A stretch of DNA of 64,000 nt. Source: Artemisia argyi (Eukaryota > Streptophyta > Magnoliopsida > Asterales > Asteraceae). Position numbers and translations under genes: made by a program. A model generated the notes under the pieces. The model did not search any database. It saw only the letters and a list, made by a program, of their open reading frames with translations, and had not been told where the DNA came from. The stretch spans positions 87,716,472 through 87,780,471 of the forward strand of contig CM060707.1 in assembly GCA_030686995.1 (NCBI GenBank), given 5' to 3'. Positions 48,172 through 60,065 of the stretch are shown here, piece by piece (the first letter of the stretch is position 1; the number at the start of each line of letters is the position of its first letter).

Positions 48172-48838
48172 AAAACATGTGTTTTGTATATAAATAAACA
48201 AGTTCTGGCCTCTAAACATGGTACTGCTAGTTAGTCGTAAGGTACTGTCAGTACAAAATTAGTACTGATTAGTTCAAAGTTTGCTCTGTTTTTGCTCATC
48301 TTGATGTTCAAATGTTAACAATGCTTTAAAACAAGTGGAAATGGTAATCAGTTCACCAAGTTTTTTCAAAACTTTAAGAGCTGACTAGTCCAAAGCAAAC
48401 GGCTCTTGGTAAAGACTTATCAAATCCGTTGATAGCTAATAGTTTGCTAAAAACTATAAGGGATATTTTCTAAAATTTCAAAGAGACTGCCAAGTTTTAT
48501 TTCAAAAACAAGGTACTGCTAGTTCAAATTTTAGTACTGGTAGAGTAAAATGGTACTGCTACATAGCCGTTGAGTCTGTCAAGTTAAAATATAGCCGTTG
48601 TTTTTAAAGGGTATTTTTGTGAATTATTCATGTTTTCCTCGAATTAAGGATATGGTTATTATAATAAAAGATCTTTTTGACCGCCTCTTCAATTACTTAT
48701 CCATATCTTTTATAGTCGGTCAAAAGTCATTTTTGTCATAATCAATCCTTATCATAATTCACACTCACCTTTCATCTTCTACCAGTACAACAATAAAATC
48801 CCACCATCGAAATCAAAATTTTCATCAAACCTTTCACC
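48172..48838 (+). other. Element C spacer between pol and extra ORF
   Basis: Non-coding, 667 bp. Holds several GGTACTG words (48220-48265, 48512-48560) and, at 48381-48445, a pseudoknot-like module closely resembling those in A and B. Confidence 0.85.
48381..48445 (+). ncRNA. Pseudoknot-like module in the copia element C
   Basis: GACTAGTCC lead; stem 1 CCAA (48390-48393) with TTGG (48406-48409) plus AG/CT; stem 2 AACGG (48398-48402) with CCGTT (48426-48430); GGTAAAG after stem 1; GTTTGCTAAAAA downstream. Sequence beyond the stems also matches module 3 of A, so the module was shared by recombination rather than by convergence. Confidence 0.58.
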
Positions 48839-50429
48839 ATGGCTCGTCTAAGTTTTGTCAAACGTCACAACCAATTAGCATTTTTGGAAAAGTCTGATGA
48901 CAATGAAACTTTTCATCAAGCAGTGGATTTTCTAAACAATTCTTATGTCAGGTTTGCTTTACTCGTGAATCCCACTATTTTTGAATCTCTAATTTCACAA
49001 TTTTGGCAAACTGCTAAAGTTAACACTCTTAGGGATGGGATTCAAGAGTTAATGGTCAAAGTGGATGGTAGAACCTTGACTTTTACTGAATCATCCATTA
49101 GAAGACATCTTCGTTTGGATGATTGAGATGGCATTAGTCAACTACCTGATACTAAAATTTTTGAAAATTTGACAAAAATGGGGTATAATGTAACTTCTAC
49201 AAAGCTTACATTTCTTAAAAAGCATTTTACCCCTCAATGGAGATTTTTGATTCATACCATCCTTCATTGTTTAAGCCAAAAGAAAACCTCATGGGAGCAA
49301 TTTAGTGGTAACATGGCTGCAGCTCTCATTTGCCTGGCAACAAACAAGAAATTCAACTTTTCAAAATATATTTTTGAAGGATTGGTTAAAAATGTGGACA
49401 GTGAAACAAAGTTTTTGATGTACCCAAGGTTCATTCAGTGCCTCATCAACAAATCCAAACATTTGTTACTTCCCCCAAACAAACCTTTTAAAACTCCCAA
49501 ACTTACACACAAGGTGTTTTCAAATATGAAAATTGGTTTTCAAGGAGAAGAAGTACCACTTTTTGAGGAAATGTTACCACAACATTCTGAAGAACCATCT
49601 ACATCATCTGATCATTCATCACCACATCCATCTCCAGTACTATCACTCACACCAACAGTACCTTCAGTCACACCACCATCACCAGTACCATTACCATCTC
49701 ATCAACAAACACAAACACCATCTGCAACATCACCATCATTATCACATCATAACTCACCACCACAATCTCCTCCACAACAAAGTGTAGATGCTCAGACTAT
49801 CAGGGAATCAAAGGAGCAAGTGCAGCACTTGCAAACTACTCTTGATAGTCAAAACAAACATTTTACAGAGATCAACACCAAGTTAGTTAAGAGGGTTGAG
49901 AAATTAGAGTTGAAGGTGAAATTGTTTTTGCTGAACCTTTACATGCAAGGCATCCAGTCATAGATTGGGAAATCTAAAATGATAAGTTTGGAAAAGCATG
50001 GAAGAAAACAAGAGTTGGAAACATGGTTGAGATTTTCAAGAACTTTGAAAATCTACTTAGAGCATGTAACATAATGGATTTAGATGAATTATGGGTATTA
50101 GTTCAAGAGAAGCTGAAAACCAAGTATAAGCCAGATGCAAAGGAGCAAGAGCTATGGGTTGAGTTCAGCAGATTGTATGATCCAAATCCTTCTGATACTC
50201 ACTGGAAATTTCCTTACTATGATTTATCTGCATGAGTCATGTTCATCATCTTTCCACTCAGAGTGGAATAGAGCTCTTTATGCTAGGTGAGAAGGAGTAT
50301 CCTTTAAGCTATGAAGTATTATCAGTCTTAATCTCCAATAAGCTTTTGTGTGAAGAAGAGACTGATGCAGTCAAAAGATTGAAGGAGAGCATATTTGATC
50401 AGTATGAAAGCCTAAGGAGAAAAAGATAA
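48839..50429 (+). pseudogene. Element C extra ORF after pol (env-position ORF), decayed
   Basis: Starts ATGGCTCGTCTAAG (48839). The N-terminal part (NPTIFESLISQFWQTAKV, ESSIRRHLRLDD) is followed by TGA at 49124-49126, then SWEQFSGNMAAALICLATNKKFNFS and FLMYPRFIQ. A Ser/Pro/His/Thr-rich linker spans about 49590-49790, then a heptad-like coiled coil (VQHLQTTL to RVEKLELKVK, 49815-49920). After a stop near 49961 the frame is fragmented; FMLGEKEYPLSYEVL (50278-50325) is its conserved end. I recognise the type from Asteraceae copia elements, where automatic annotation gives it unrelated names. I see no signal peptide or membrane segment, so calling it an envelope is not supported. Function unknown. 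Confidence 0.78.
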
Positions 50430-50526
50430 GGTTTTTGGAAGAGTTCCCTCAAATCCTCAAGGTATGAATTTTATTCACAAAGAAACTTGGTTATTTTAAA
50501 TGGGAATAACAAGTTTAGGGGAGGAT
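50430..50526 (+). promoter_or_regulatory. Element C 3' end with polypurine tract
   Basis: Short non-coding end; TTTAGGGGAGGA directly before the 3' LTR (50514-50525) is the polypurine tract. Confidence 0.85.
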
Positions 50527-51249
50527 TGTTGGAAATAAAATGCATAAAGTAAAGAGTCTGCAAGAAGAGCCTGCTAGTTGATAGTTAAGCCTGCCTCTTC
50601 AGTTTTGCTGATGTTGAAGATATACTAACAGTACCTTCTTGGTAAGAAGGTACTGCTAGTTAAAGAAGGTCCTGCCAGTTTTCACGACAAGTTATTATAT
50701 TTTATTTAGAGATATTTAGTTGTATTATTAGTCTTTGTACAAAGTTATACGTTAAGTAGAAGTAGTACAGAAGTCTCAGTAGATATAATGGAGTGTTTTA
50801 CCTTGAAAGGTGTAATATTAGGATAAGATAAACCTCTAATATATTATATTAAGCAACTTGACCACTTGTAATAAGGGCTCCTTATGCTATAAAAGGAACC
50901 CTTAAGACACCTTCTTTAAAAATAAAAAAAAAAAAATCTTTCCCACAACTTTCTCATCTTTCCCATGCATAACTTCCATATTTAAACCCTTTCACGTATC
51001 AAAGATTCAAGGTTACACTTTTAATCCTGGTGATAGTTTAGATCACCCGTATTATTTCATCAATAATATTGAATCATTTTGTGTTATTCATGTTGTGTTC
51101 ATTCTCATTTACTTATTCACCATCTTTGTTCCTTTAGTGTGTTTTAGTAAATTCCGCGTGCTAACTCACATTCATTCATAAATATCCTAAACACATTTCT
51201 GAGATTAACATCCCAAGTGTTAGCACAAATTCAACAGAATCTTTCCACA
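50527..51249 (+). mobile_element. Element C 3' LTR
   Basis: Starts TGTTGGAAAT, ends TTTCCACA, followed by TSD AAGCT. It keeps an intact 12-bp hairpin, CAGTACCTTCTT (50629-50640), loop GGT, AAGAAGGTACTG (50644-50655). TATA near 50887. Confidence 0.95.
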
Positions 51250-51254
51250 AAGCT

Positions 51255-52065
51255 TCCTCCTCCCACTACTGTCAAAGGTGTTCGGAGTTTCCTAGGTCAT
51301 GCCGGCTTCTATCGTAGATTCATCCAAGATTTCTCGAAGATAGCTAGGCCTATGACCCGACTTCTTGAAAAAGAGACTCCATTTGTCTTTTTCGATGAGT
51401 GCATCGAAGCTTTTCAAAATCTCAAGAAAAAGCTTACCGAGGCACCCATTCTAGTTGCCCCCGATTGGGACCTACCTTTTGAACTCATGTGTGATGCAAG
51501 TGACTTTGCAGTAGGTGAGGTCTTGGGGCAACGCAAAACCAAACATTTTCAGCCGATTCATTATGCAAGCAAAACCTTGACCGAAGCTCAAGCTCATTAC
51601 ACCACAACGGAAAAAGAATTACTAGCCGTGGTGTATGAGTTTGAGAAGTTTCGACCATATTTGATCTTGACTAAATGCATAGTGTACACGGATCACTCAA
51701 CTCTAAAATATCTCTTTGCCAAGCAAGACGCAAAGCCGAGATTGCTCCGTTGGGTTCTCCTCCTACAAGAATTTGATATCATCATTCGTGATAAAAAAGG
51801 AGCCGAGAACCTCGCCGCTGACCATCTTTCCCGATTGGAGAATCCTCATCAAGGTGTTCTCGAGAAAAAGGAAATAAACGAAACATTTCCTCTCGAGACA
51901 CTAAATGTCATTTCCTCTCGTGGTGATTCTAGTACCCCATGGTTTGCCGACTTTGCAAACTACCATGCGGGGAACTTCGTTGTTAAAGGGATGTCGTCCC
52001 ACCAAAAGAGCATGTTTTTCAAAGATGTTAATCACTACTTTTGGGACGATCCATATCTGTTTAAA
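51255..52065 (+). pseudogene. Element A RT end and RNase H (after C)
   Basis: Resumes the RT cut at 30865 with [25 protein letters not shown]. RNase H has [27 protein letters not shown] and [10 protein letters not shown]. The frame is open here. The first codons of the apparent ORF (from 51217) belong to the C LTR and should not be counted. Confidence 0.93.
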
Positions 52066-53256
52066 ATTTGTGCGGATCAGGTTATTCGAAGGTGTGTTCA
52101 TGGCCAAGAAGCCATGGAAATCCTTAAGGCTTGCCATAATGGACCCACCGGGGGACATCATGGCCCGAACTACACCGCTCGAAAAGTATTTGAGTCCGGT
52201 TTTTATTGGCCCTCCATTTACAAAGACGCCCATGACCTAGTCAAATCTTGCGACTCGTGTCAACATCAAGGGAAGATCACACAACAGGATGAAATGCCAC
52301 AAAACGTCATCCAAGTTTGTGAGATCTTTGATGTTTGGGGCATAGACTTTATGGGGCTGTTCCCGTCTTCACGAGGGAACAAATACATACTCGTGGCCGT
52401 TGACTACTTGTCAAAATGGGTCGAAGCAAAAGCTCTCCCAACCAACGATGCCCGAGTAGTTGTAAAATTTTTGAAATCGTTATTCTCAAGGTTTGGAACT
52501 CCCCGCGCTATCATAAGCGTTCGCGGTACTCACTTTTGCAACGAACAATTTGCAAAAGTCATGCTCAAGTATGGTGTCACTCACCGACTTGCTACCGCCT
52601 ATCACCCACAAACGAGTGGGCAAGTGGAGGTTTCAAACCGTGGTTTGAAAAGGATTCTTGAAAGAACCGTGGGCGAAAACCGTGCCTCTTGGTCGGACAA
52701 GTTAGATGACGCTCTATGGGCTTTTCGCATGGCTTATAAAACACCCATCGGGTGTACTCCTTAAAAGCTCGTGTATGGAAAAGCTTGTCATCTACCGATT
52801 GAGCTCGAGCACAAAGCCTATTGGGCTTTGAAGAATGCCAATTTTGATCTTAAGTCTGCGGGTGATCACAGGAAAGTTCAACTCAATGAACTCATTGAAC
52901 TTCGTGATCAAGCTTACGAAAACTCTTTAATTTATAAAGAGAAAACAAAGAAGATCCATGACTCCAAAATCAAGAACCGCGTTTTCAACGTTGGTGACTG
53001 AGTCCTTCTTTTTAACTCTCGATTAAAGATCTTTTCGGGTAAGCTTAAAACCCGCTGGACTGGACCTTTCACCGTTGCCAAAGTTTTTCCTTATGGCACC
53101 GTCGAGTTATCTCAAGACGACGGTCCAAATTTCAAAGTAAATGGGCATCGGTTGAAACATTATTTTGGAGGGGACATACCACCTATTGTCCCGGACCTCC
53201 AAACTTTCCCATGGACCAATGAATTCGGGGATCGAGTCAAGCTAGCGACTCGATAA
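52066..53256 (+). pseudogene. Element A integrase, decayed
   Basis: Zinc region HNGPTGGHH and CDSCQHQG. Core: WGIDFMGLF (first Asp); the second block reads ISVRGTHF where B and the family have ISDRGTHF, so the catalytic Asp is Val; EVSNRGLKR keeps the Glu. Stops at 52762-52764 (Tyr to TAA) and 52999-53001 (Arg CGA to TGA). The end reads [16 protein letters not shown] to TAA at 53254-53256. No chromodomain follows. Confidence 0.93.
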
Positions 53257-54312
53257 AGAAAAACAGTAGCAACACACATGGGTTTTCACCCATGTATCTG
53301 ATTTCCTTCTATTTTCTAACACCCTAGTGTGGGGGAGTGGCCACCCCCCGCAGCTATTTGAGATGTATATATCTTTCCAAAAAAAAATAAAAAAAATGTG
53401 TGTTTGTATAAATAAAGTGAAAAATAACAAATGACGTTCTCACAGTTAGCTTTTAATATTCTCGTCTTTCATTCAAAATTTCGGCATAATCGCCGGGACT
53501 TTGAATATTGAGGACAATATTCAACTCTAAGTGTGGGGGAGGGGAAAATTCTAGCGAATTTTATCAAATTATACCGTCTAGTACCCCTGTTTTTGGCCAA
53601 AATTTTTAAATTTTTTTTTCACTTTATTTCAAATTTTTTTGTGGTTATCAATTCGCCGTGTCTAAACGACTAAAGGATTGGCTAATCCAGGAGCAAACGG
53701 CTCTTGGTAAAGATAGCTCAAACCCGTTGATGGCTTGCAATTTTCCAAAAATTGTATGGTTCCTCAACTCCCCATATCCTCAAAAGCTAATGAGTTGGCT
53801 AGCCCGCAAGATTATGGCTTGTGGTAAAGGCAGTGGAAAAACCATAATTGGTAATCAACTCACCAAGATGTTGACTGTTCCATCAAGAGTTGGCTAGTCC
53901 AGGAGCAAACGGCTTCTGGTAATGACAAATCAAAACCGTTGAAAGCTGGTGGTTTGCTAAAAATCACATGGTCATCGGATGGACCATAACTCTTACTTGA
54001 ACCCAAAGCTGGTGGTTTGCTAAAAATCATAAGTTGTCATATTTAGTCCTTTGGTGAAAATTTCAAAAGTTTTGAGAAATTACAAGTTTAGTCTCTGGAG
54101 TTTCACTTTTTGGCAGAATTGGTCCCTGGCGGGAAATTTTTGGAAGAAAAATCAATTTTGGTCTTGTGGTTACTTATTTTGGCAAGTTTAGTCCTTGGAT
54201 TGAAAGTTTGGTGAAATTGCAAGTTTAGTCCCTGGATTTTGGAAAATGGCAAGAATAGTCCTTGGAAATTTAAAAATTGGAGAAATGCAACTTCTACTAT
54301 TGGATTATTCAT
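53257..54312 (+). other. Element A 3' UTR, second copy
   Basis: Non-coding; hairpin at 53501-53524, purine tract AAGTGTGGGGGAGGGGAAAA at 53529-53548, three pseudoknot modules (53687-53940), and the AGTCCTTGG-like array. From 53271 on it parallels 6095-7118. Confidence 0.88.
53687..53940 (+). ncRNA. Three tandem pseudoknot-like RNA modules (A, copy 2)
   Basis: Module 1: CCAGGAG 53687-53693, CTCTTGG 53701-53707, CCGTT 53724-53728. Module 2: ATTATGG 53811-53817 with CCATAAT 53842-53848. Module 3: CCAGGAG 53899-53905, AACGG 53908-53912, CCGTT 53936-53940. All paired positions are kept relative to copy 1, although GGTAAAG is GGTAATG in module 3. Confidence 0.6.
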
Positions 54313-56970
54313 TGATGAGTGTGTAAATACTCATCATTTTTAGTCAAATCTAAGCTGCAAAACAATCAAAAACACTCTAAAATGCACCAAAATACGAAGA
54401 AAATCCCAAAGATCGTATTTTATATGTTTCTGATGCAAAACGAGTGAAAACAAACGAAAAACGAACAAAATTTGCATATTTGGCTGTTTCAGTCCCCCAA
54501 CTTTCAAAGTTTTACAAAACTAGTCCTTGGTCAGTCATTTTAATGAAAAGTCAACCCAAGCTCTTTAAAAGTCAAAATGAATCACAAATGATCTTTAGGT
54601 AAAATGCTTTCACAAGATTTCAAGTTAAACCTTTGAAATTTCACAATTGGTATGTTTAGCCCCTGGACGTTCAAAAATGACAATTTTGGTCCCTTGTGTT
54701 TTCAAAATTGGAAACATAACTTTCAAGGTCCTTGTAATATTAATATTTGGCAGGAATGGCCCTTTGAAGGAGTTTGGAAAAAAGGCAGAAGTGGTCCTCA
54801 AGTTTCAGCAAATGTGCAACATTGGTCCTTGTGGTTTCATAGTTAACATGACAAACGGACCCTTGTTATTACTAGCTTAAAAACCAACCCATGGCCCAGT
54901 TACATATCTAATCTCATCATTGGCCCAAAACCTCACCATGGCCCAAAAAATAACAAACCCTAAAATGATTTAATAAAAACGTTTACCCCTTTTTTCTTTG
55001 ACCAAATCTGATGAATAAAAAAAACCTTCTTCCCCAAAACCTCACCCCGTGACCTGCTAACATACAAACCCCCATCACCATCTCCCCCATCAACATCCCC
55101 CTTTGTCCTCAAATCCACTCCCCAATCCCACTAATCCCACTCAAACTTGTACCTAACACCCATATCCATTCACAGAAAGACATGCTGGCAATCCACCTCT
55201 CAATTGGGCACCAAAACTTGATTAAAGGTTGTGATGAATCCAAACCCAATCCAATGGCTGAGGTTGACCAAGAAAAGCACAAACATGGATCAAGGTTGTT
55301 TTTCACTCAGAGAAGAAGCACATTTGATGAAGACAAAAGAAGCTCACGTGAAACCCTTGAAGAAGTAGTATAAATAGGTCGTGTTGTACGCCTTAAGAGG
55401 CATCTCTTATCTTTCTATCTTTTCTGTTTTTAAAATTTAGTTTACAAATGTATTATGCTATTCTCAGTTTAATGAAATCCCTTTTAAGTTAAAATCCAAT
55501 TTCGTATTTTATTTCTTGTATTCTCTTTAAATTATGTTACTTCATGGTATTGAATGTTTTTAAAGTTATTTAAAATTATTGAGAGTTAAAGAAAAGAAAA
55601 GAATCAGGAAAGAAAAGAAGAAAAAAAAAATAAAGGAGAGAAAATAAGAAAGATTGAGGAAAGAAGAAAGTAGCAGAAGAAGATATGGGAATTGGTTTAG
55701 TACTCCATGGGGAGTTTAGGGATGTAATTTGGGTACTGTTTCATAAGCTGTGGAAGAAATTGTGAGTTTTTATCTTCATGATCTGTGTTCATACTTGTGT
55801 TATGTTTGAATCATGCTTAGTGTAAGATAACTTGTTAGTTTTAATAGTTTTGATCTTAATCAGCCCTTAAATTAATTGAATCAGTCTTTAATTTGGGTGT
55901 TTGGAACCTTACTCACTTGGAATTGTTGAAGTCCCTGTCTAATATAACTAGTCTAGATAGTCTTCATAGGTTCAGTTAACTTGGGTAAGTCTAGAAAATC
56001 AGTAGGTAATTTAGTCAAAATCTGCCTTGTAACCCATAAAAGTGTTGAGTTCACTCATATTGGTTAACTAGTGGTGAATTAACATGTCTGCAGTTAGTTA
56101 GAATTAATCAAAAAGTTAGGAGAGGTGAAATTAGAGTTAAATCCATAAGTCCATCAGGTTTGTATGAGCATTTGTAGGATTTATTGTTGAAAGGAATTAA
56201 GTTTGGATTATTAGATTTAGTAGTATAGTAGCCTGAGTTTGAATCAGAAAGAAAAAGTGGGTTTGGAACTAATCTGTTGGTTTAAAATCAATCATTTAGA
56301 AAACCTTTTGATGCCGAACCTGCCCTGAACCCAGCATCCTAGTCTCTGACCCATTTTCCATGTGATATTATCTTGGTCAATATATGAATCATAGGCTTGA
56401 TTTTTGGTGCTTTGAGAAATCTGTTAGGGTGTCGCATTAGAATTGTTATTTGTTTGGTTTTGTCAGTTTGTTCTCGGCTCATGTTTCCCCCTCAAAGCTG
56501 ACCCTTTGGGACTGTTGTCACAATTGCATCAGTTCACATTTAAGCTTTTTGATTCGTTGTTATTAAACCTGTTGTTGTTTCTTGTTGTTGGTATAATTGC
56601 TATTAATTCATTCGACAGATTAGGCTCATTTGTAATCTGGTGTTCAGCTTCCCATTTGAGTTTGTTGATTATTTTTGTTTCTTAACTGCTGCTACTTTGT
56701 TCTTTATGGTTGATCTTTTTGATCTTGTTGTTATTATCTGTTGTTGCTATTCATCGTGTTGTTTGGGTGATACAAGCAATAAGCTTGTGTAAGTTTATTT
56801 GGCTTAGTTAATTGGCTGGGCAGTCTCAAAAAGAAAAAGAAAGGAACAAAAGCTTTTTGAAAACTATGGGCTTGAATTTGATTTGAAATCAAGGAACTGT
56901 TAAGGAGTTGTTAATCGAAATCTGCTTCCAAAAAGTGGGTTTGCTTGTGTTTGTGTTTGTAAGACGTAAA

Positions 56971-59936
56971 TGTAACAATTCGCAATTTCAGGTTAACTTT
57001 TATTCCCGAAAATTTTACTATTCACTTTTTACTATTCACTTTTTACTATTCATCTCAGAAATTTTTATTTTATATTCTCGTAAGTTAAACTATTTTAACG
57101 ATAATCCGAGAGTTTGACGCTCGTCGGATCATTTCTGCAAAAATCACAAAGCCGTGTCCGAGATTTACTTTTAGGTTTAAATGTCCTTCTAGCATCCCGA
57201 TATATCCATAAAACATTATAAACAATAAAAATATGATTTTCTCTCATTTCATGACAATTCCAAAAGTTTTGGAATTTTACGTTTTTCAGTTCAGCGTTTT
57301 ACGCGAATTACGCGTTTTTGACCCGTGTTTCCAGTTTTTAGCAGGGTTTTAGCACCCGATAGAACCTACCACTCATTTTATATTTTATTATGGACTATAT
57401 TGACATGTTTAACCATATTTATAAGTTTCATATTTTTAGGATACCCGGTATTACGTTTCGTGACTTAAAAACTTACGGTTAGCAATTTACGGAGTCAAAA
57501 CTAGCTACATACTTAGGATATTATCATCCAAAGACCATGACTACTCATCTAGTCACCCTTATCCTTTTAGAACCGACTTAGGGGGGGGGGGGAGTCACCA
57601 TGTGTGGTTAAATCTTGACTTTAGCCATTAGATCTTACTTATTTACAACTTTGTCTCCAAGTTTTAGCACTTTCCTAGCCACCTTCCTAACCTCCTCATT
57701 CATAGTATAAATACAAGCTCATTCTTCTTCCTTTCTTCACAACAAAAACGCCACACCCTTATATCATAGCACCATGATCCTTTGATCTTCAATATACAAG
57801 TTACACTACAAAGTTCAAGGTCTTAGTATTCTCTACCTAGTTCTCAAGTTTGTTTGGTGATTCCATGGTTGAATTAGGAGCTACACAAGGTTACTAGGGC
57901 TGAAGTTAAATGGTTTTCACAAGGGTTAGATCAAGGCTAGCAAGGGTTACAAGAGTTATGGTGAAGGGTTTACAAGCTTAGGTTTAGTGTCCTAGTTCTA
58001 TACTTGACTTCCTTTCTTTAGAAAGCCAAAAGTTGTAAGAAACTCTTATACACTTTCTTGCTCAATATCATTTTCATGCTTATTATGTTTCTTTCATGCT
58101 ATATATGGTCTTTGTATTGTGTTCATGATGAATAAAAACTAGTAAAACGAGTATTGGTATACATATGTTAACTTATGACAAGCAAACAAGCAAACTAGTG
58201 ATTTTTATGGAAAACCACGACCACAATAGTATAACTTTGATATTTGACACTTAATTACTGTTAAAGAGGACTTAACAAGGAAAACATAGCAATTTGAATC
58301 ACCCAAAACGAGTACACGAGTCAAAAGTTATGACCATTTGAAGTTAGCGAAACCAAAACGGCAAAACTGCCTAAATAGCATTCTGATCAAATTTTGATTT
58401 TGAAAGTCCCACTTCTGCTCCGATTCATCAAAAAGTTAAAACACGAAAGTTGTCCGGAACGACGTTTTCGTTCAGGTTCAAAGAAGCTCGAGCCCTGAAA
58501 ACCCTTTACGAGTGAGATATTTCTTCAAATTCTTAACGGCCCGTTTTAAGTACCAAGTCACTAAATAATAGTTATGTTTTACTAAGACCAAGAGGTCTAA
58601 TGACCTAAAGCTAAGACCACAACCATGGCTAAAGCCAAGGTTGAGTCTCAAGACCATGGTAACAATGACCAAGGTCACGGCAAAGCCACGGCTAAAGACC
58701 ATATAACTTTTAAAGATCAAAAGCTTATATATATGTTATCAAATACTACAATAGTAGGGAGCCTCATGTGAGGAGTTCATTAAGTAAGCCGTCGAGACGA
58801 GTTGTGGATTTACGAGTTAAAGTGTCCTGGCTCCTCGAACGTTTACTCCATGACTTCTGAATTATGTCGGCCCGAACGGTAGTAAGAGATATACAAACTA
58901 TACATGTTTCATAGACCATTTATATTCAAAGACTTACACTATATACTAAGTACTACATCATGAACATTATGCAAGACATATATTGGCAATTCTTCGTATG
59001 CTTAGACGTTACTCCAAACCTAAGTCGCAACGTTCTATTATAGGCTGCTCTTAGAGACTTTCGCGATTCGACTACCACTTTCATTTCTCATTACATAAGC
59101 TTAAGGTGAGTCATAGCCCCTACTCTTTTCATACTTGTTTTAACTCTTGGGGGGGGGGGGGGGATACATGCTCAACTACTTGTTTACTTGTACAAATACT
59201 CAAAAAATTTATACTTGATTGTGTTATACTTGATTGGCATTATACTTGATTGCGTTATACATACTTGTTACACTAAACTTGCTTAATTTAAATACAAGAT
59301 TCGTATTTACGTGCATACATAATACTCTATTCTGTTGGAGAGGTATTGATAGTACTCATGGGAAGATGCCCCCTACCCTTGTGTCTATACTTGACCTTGG
59401 ATGTCGTAGTACTATTTGGGGAGAGGCCCCCGCCCTTGTGTCTATTCTTGACCTTGGGTGAATATAATCCGGTGCATTGTATAAACTATCTTTTAGCAGT
59501 GGGTTGTGAACACACAGGTTACAAGTCTCTTATGGCGGGACTTGTAACTGAGTGGATTCACGATGCCTTTGCTGTGTGAACATTCTTTTAAGGCTTTTCA
59601 ACTGTTTTAAGACAAACTCTATGAACTCACCAACCATTGTGTTGACACTTTAGCATGTTTATCTCAGGTTAGTAAGGTGATAGCTAGTGCGTGGAACTTA
59701 GAGTCAAGCTGCATATTCTGAAGACTTACGCTTTTATCATTTACCATTCAAAACATTTTGTATACATTTATGTATCATACTTTAGAATCTCATGTTTGTA
59801 ACTTTGAATTCATTAATCGAATGGTAACTTTTCAAAACGTCTCATTTAGAGTTCGTTTTCTATAACTTGTACTTTGTATTATGAAGTAGCACCCCAGTGA
59901 CACAGTCTTCCGCTGCGGTATTTTGGGGGTGTTACA
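56971..59936 (+). mobile_element. E: solo LTR of a chromovirus-type family
   Basis: TGTAACA to TGTTACA, 2966 bp, flanked by GTAAA (56966-56970 and 59937-59941). The matching site in the other A LTR (about 9802-9806) has GTAAA once, so it is an empty site. The first 500 bp and about 80 bp near 59500 resemble D; the middle is its own. TATA box TATAAATA near 57707. Contains G-runs (57582, 59150) and an imperfect 60-bp repeat (59371-59460). No internal region remains, as expected after LTR-LTR recombination. Confidence 0.95.
59106..59667 (+). promoter_or_regulatory. Intron-like segment in solo LTR E
   Basis: AAG/GTGAGTCATAGCCCC donor; GTTGAC then TTTATCTCAG/GT acceptor; 562 bp; branch A 22 nt from the AG. 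Predicted only. Confidence 0.5.
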
Positions 59937-59952
59937 GTAAAGAAAAAGTAAA

Positions 59953-60065
<113 letters not shown>

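Larger units (their letters stand above)
30866..51249 (+). mobile_element. Element C: Ty1/copia element with extra 3' ORF (SIRE/Maximus-like), carrying D
   Basis: LTRs of 719 and 723 bp (30866-31584 and 50527-51249) are flanked by AAGCT (30861-30865 and 51250-51254). The order is gag, protease, integrase, RT, RNase H, which defines Ty1/copia, then a 3' UTR and an additional ORF before the 3' LTR. Without D it is about 9.9 kb. A third ORF after pol is a known trait of the SIRE/Maximus group, so I place it there tentatively. LTRs are about 98% alike by eye, so insertion is fairly recent. Confidence 0.92.

Noticed and set aside
49600..49790. Low-complexity CAT/CAC-rich stretch as a microsatellite or CRISPR-like array
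   Set aside because: Irregular repeats that encode the Ser/Pro/His linker of the extra ORF.
48839..50429. Host gene captured between transposons
   Set aside because: It lies between pol and the 3' LTR of C, inside the target duplications, before the polypurine tract, so it belongs to the element.
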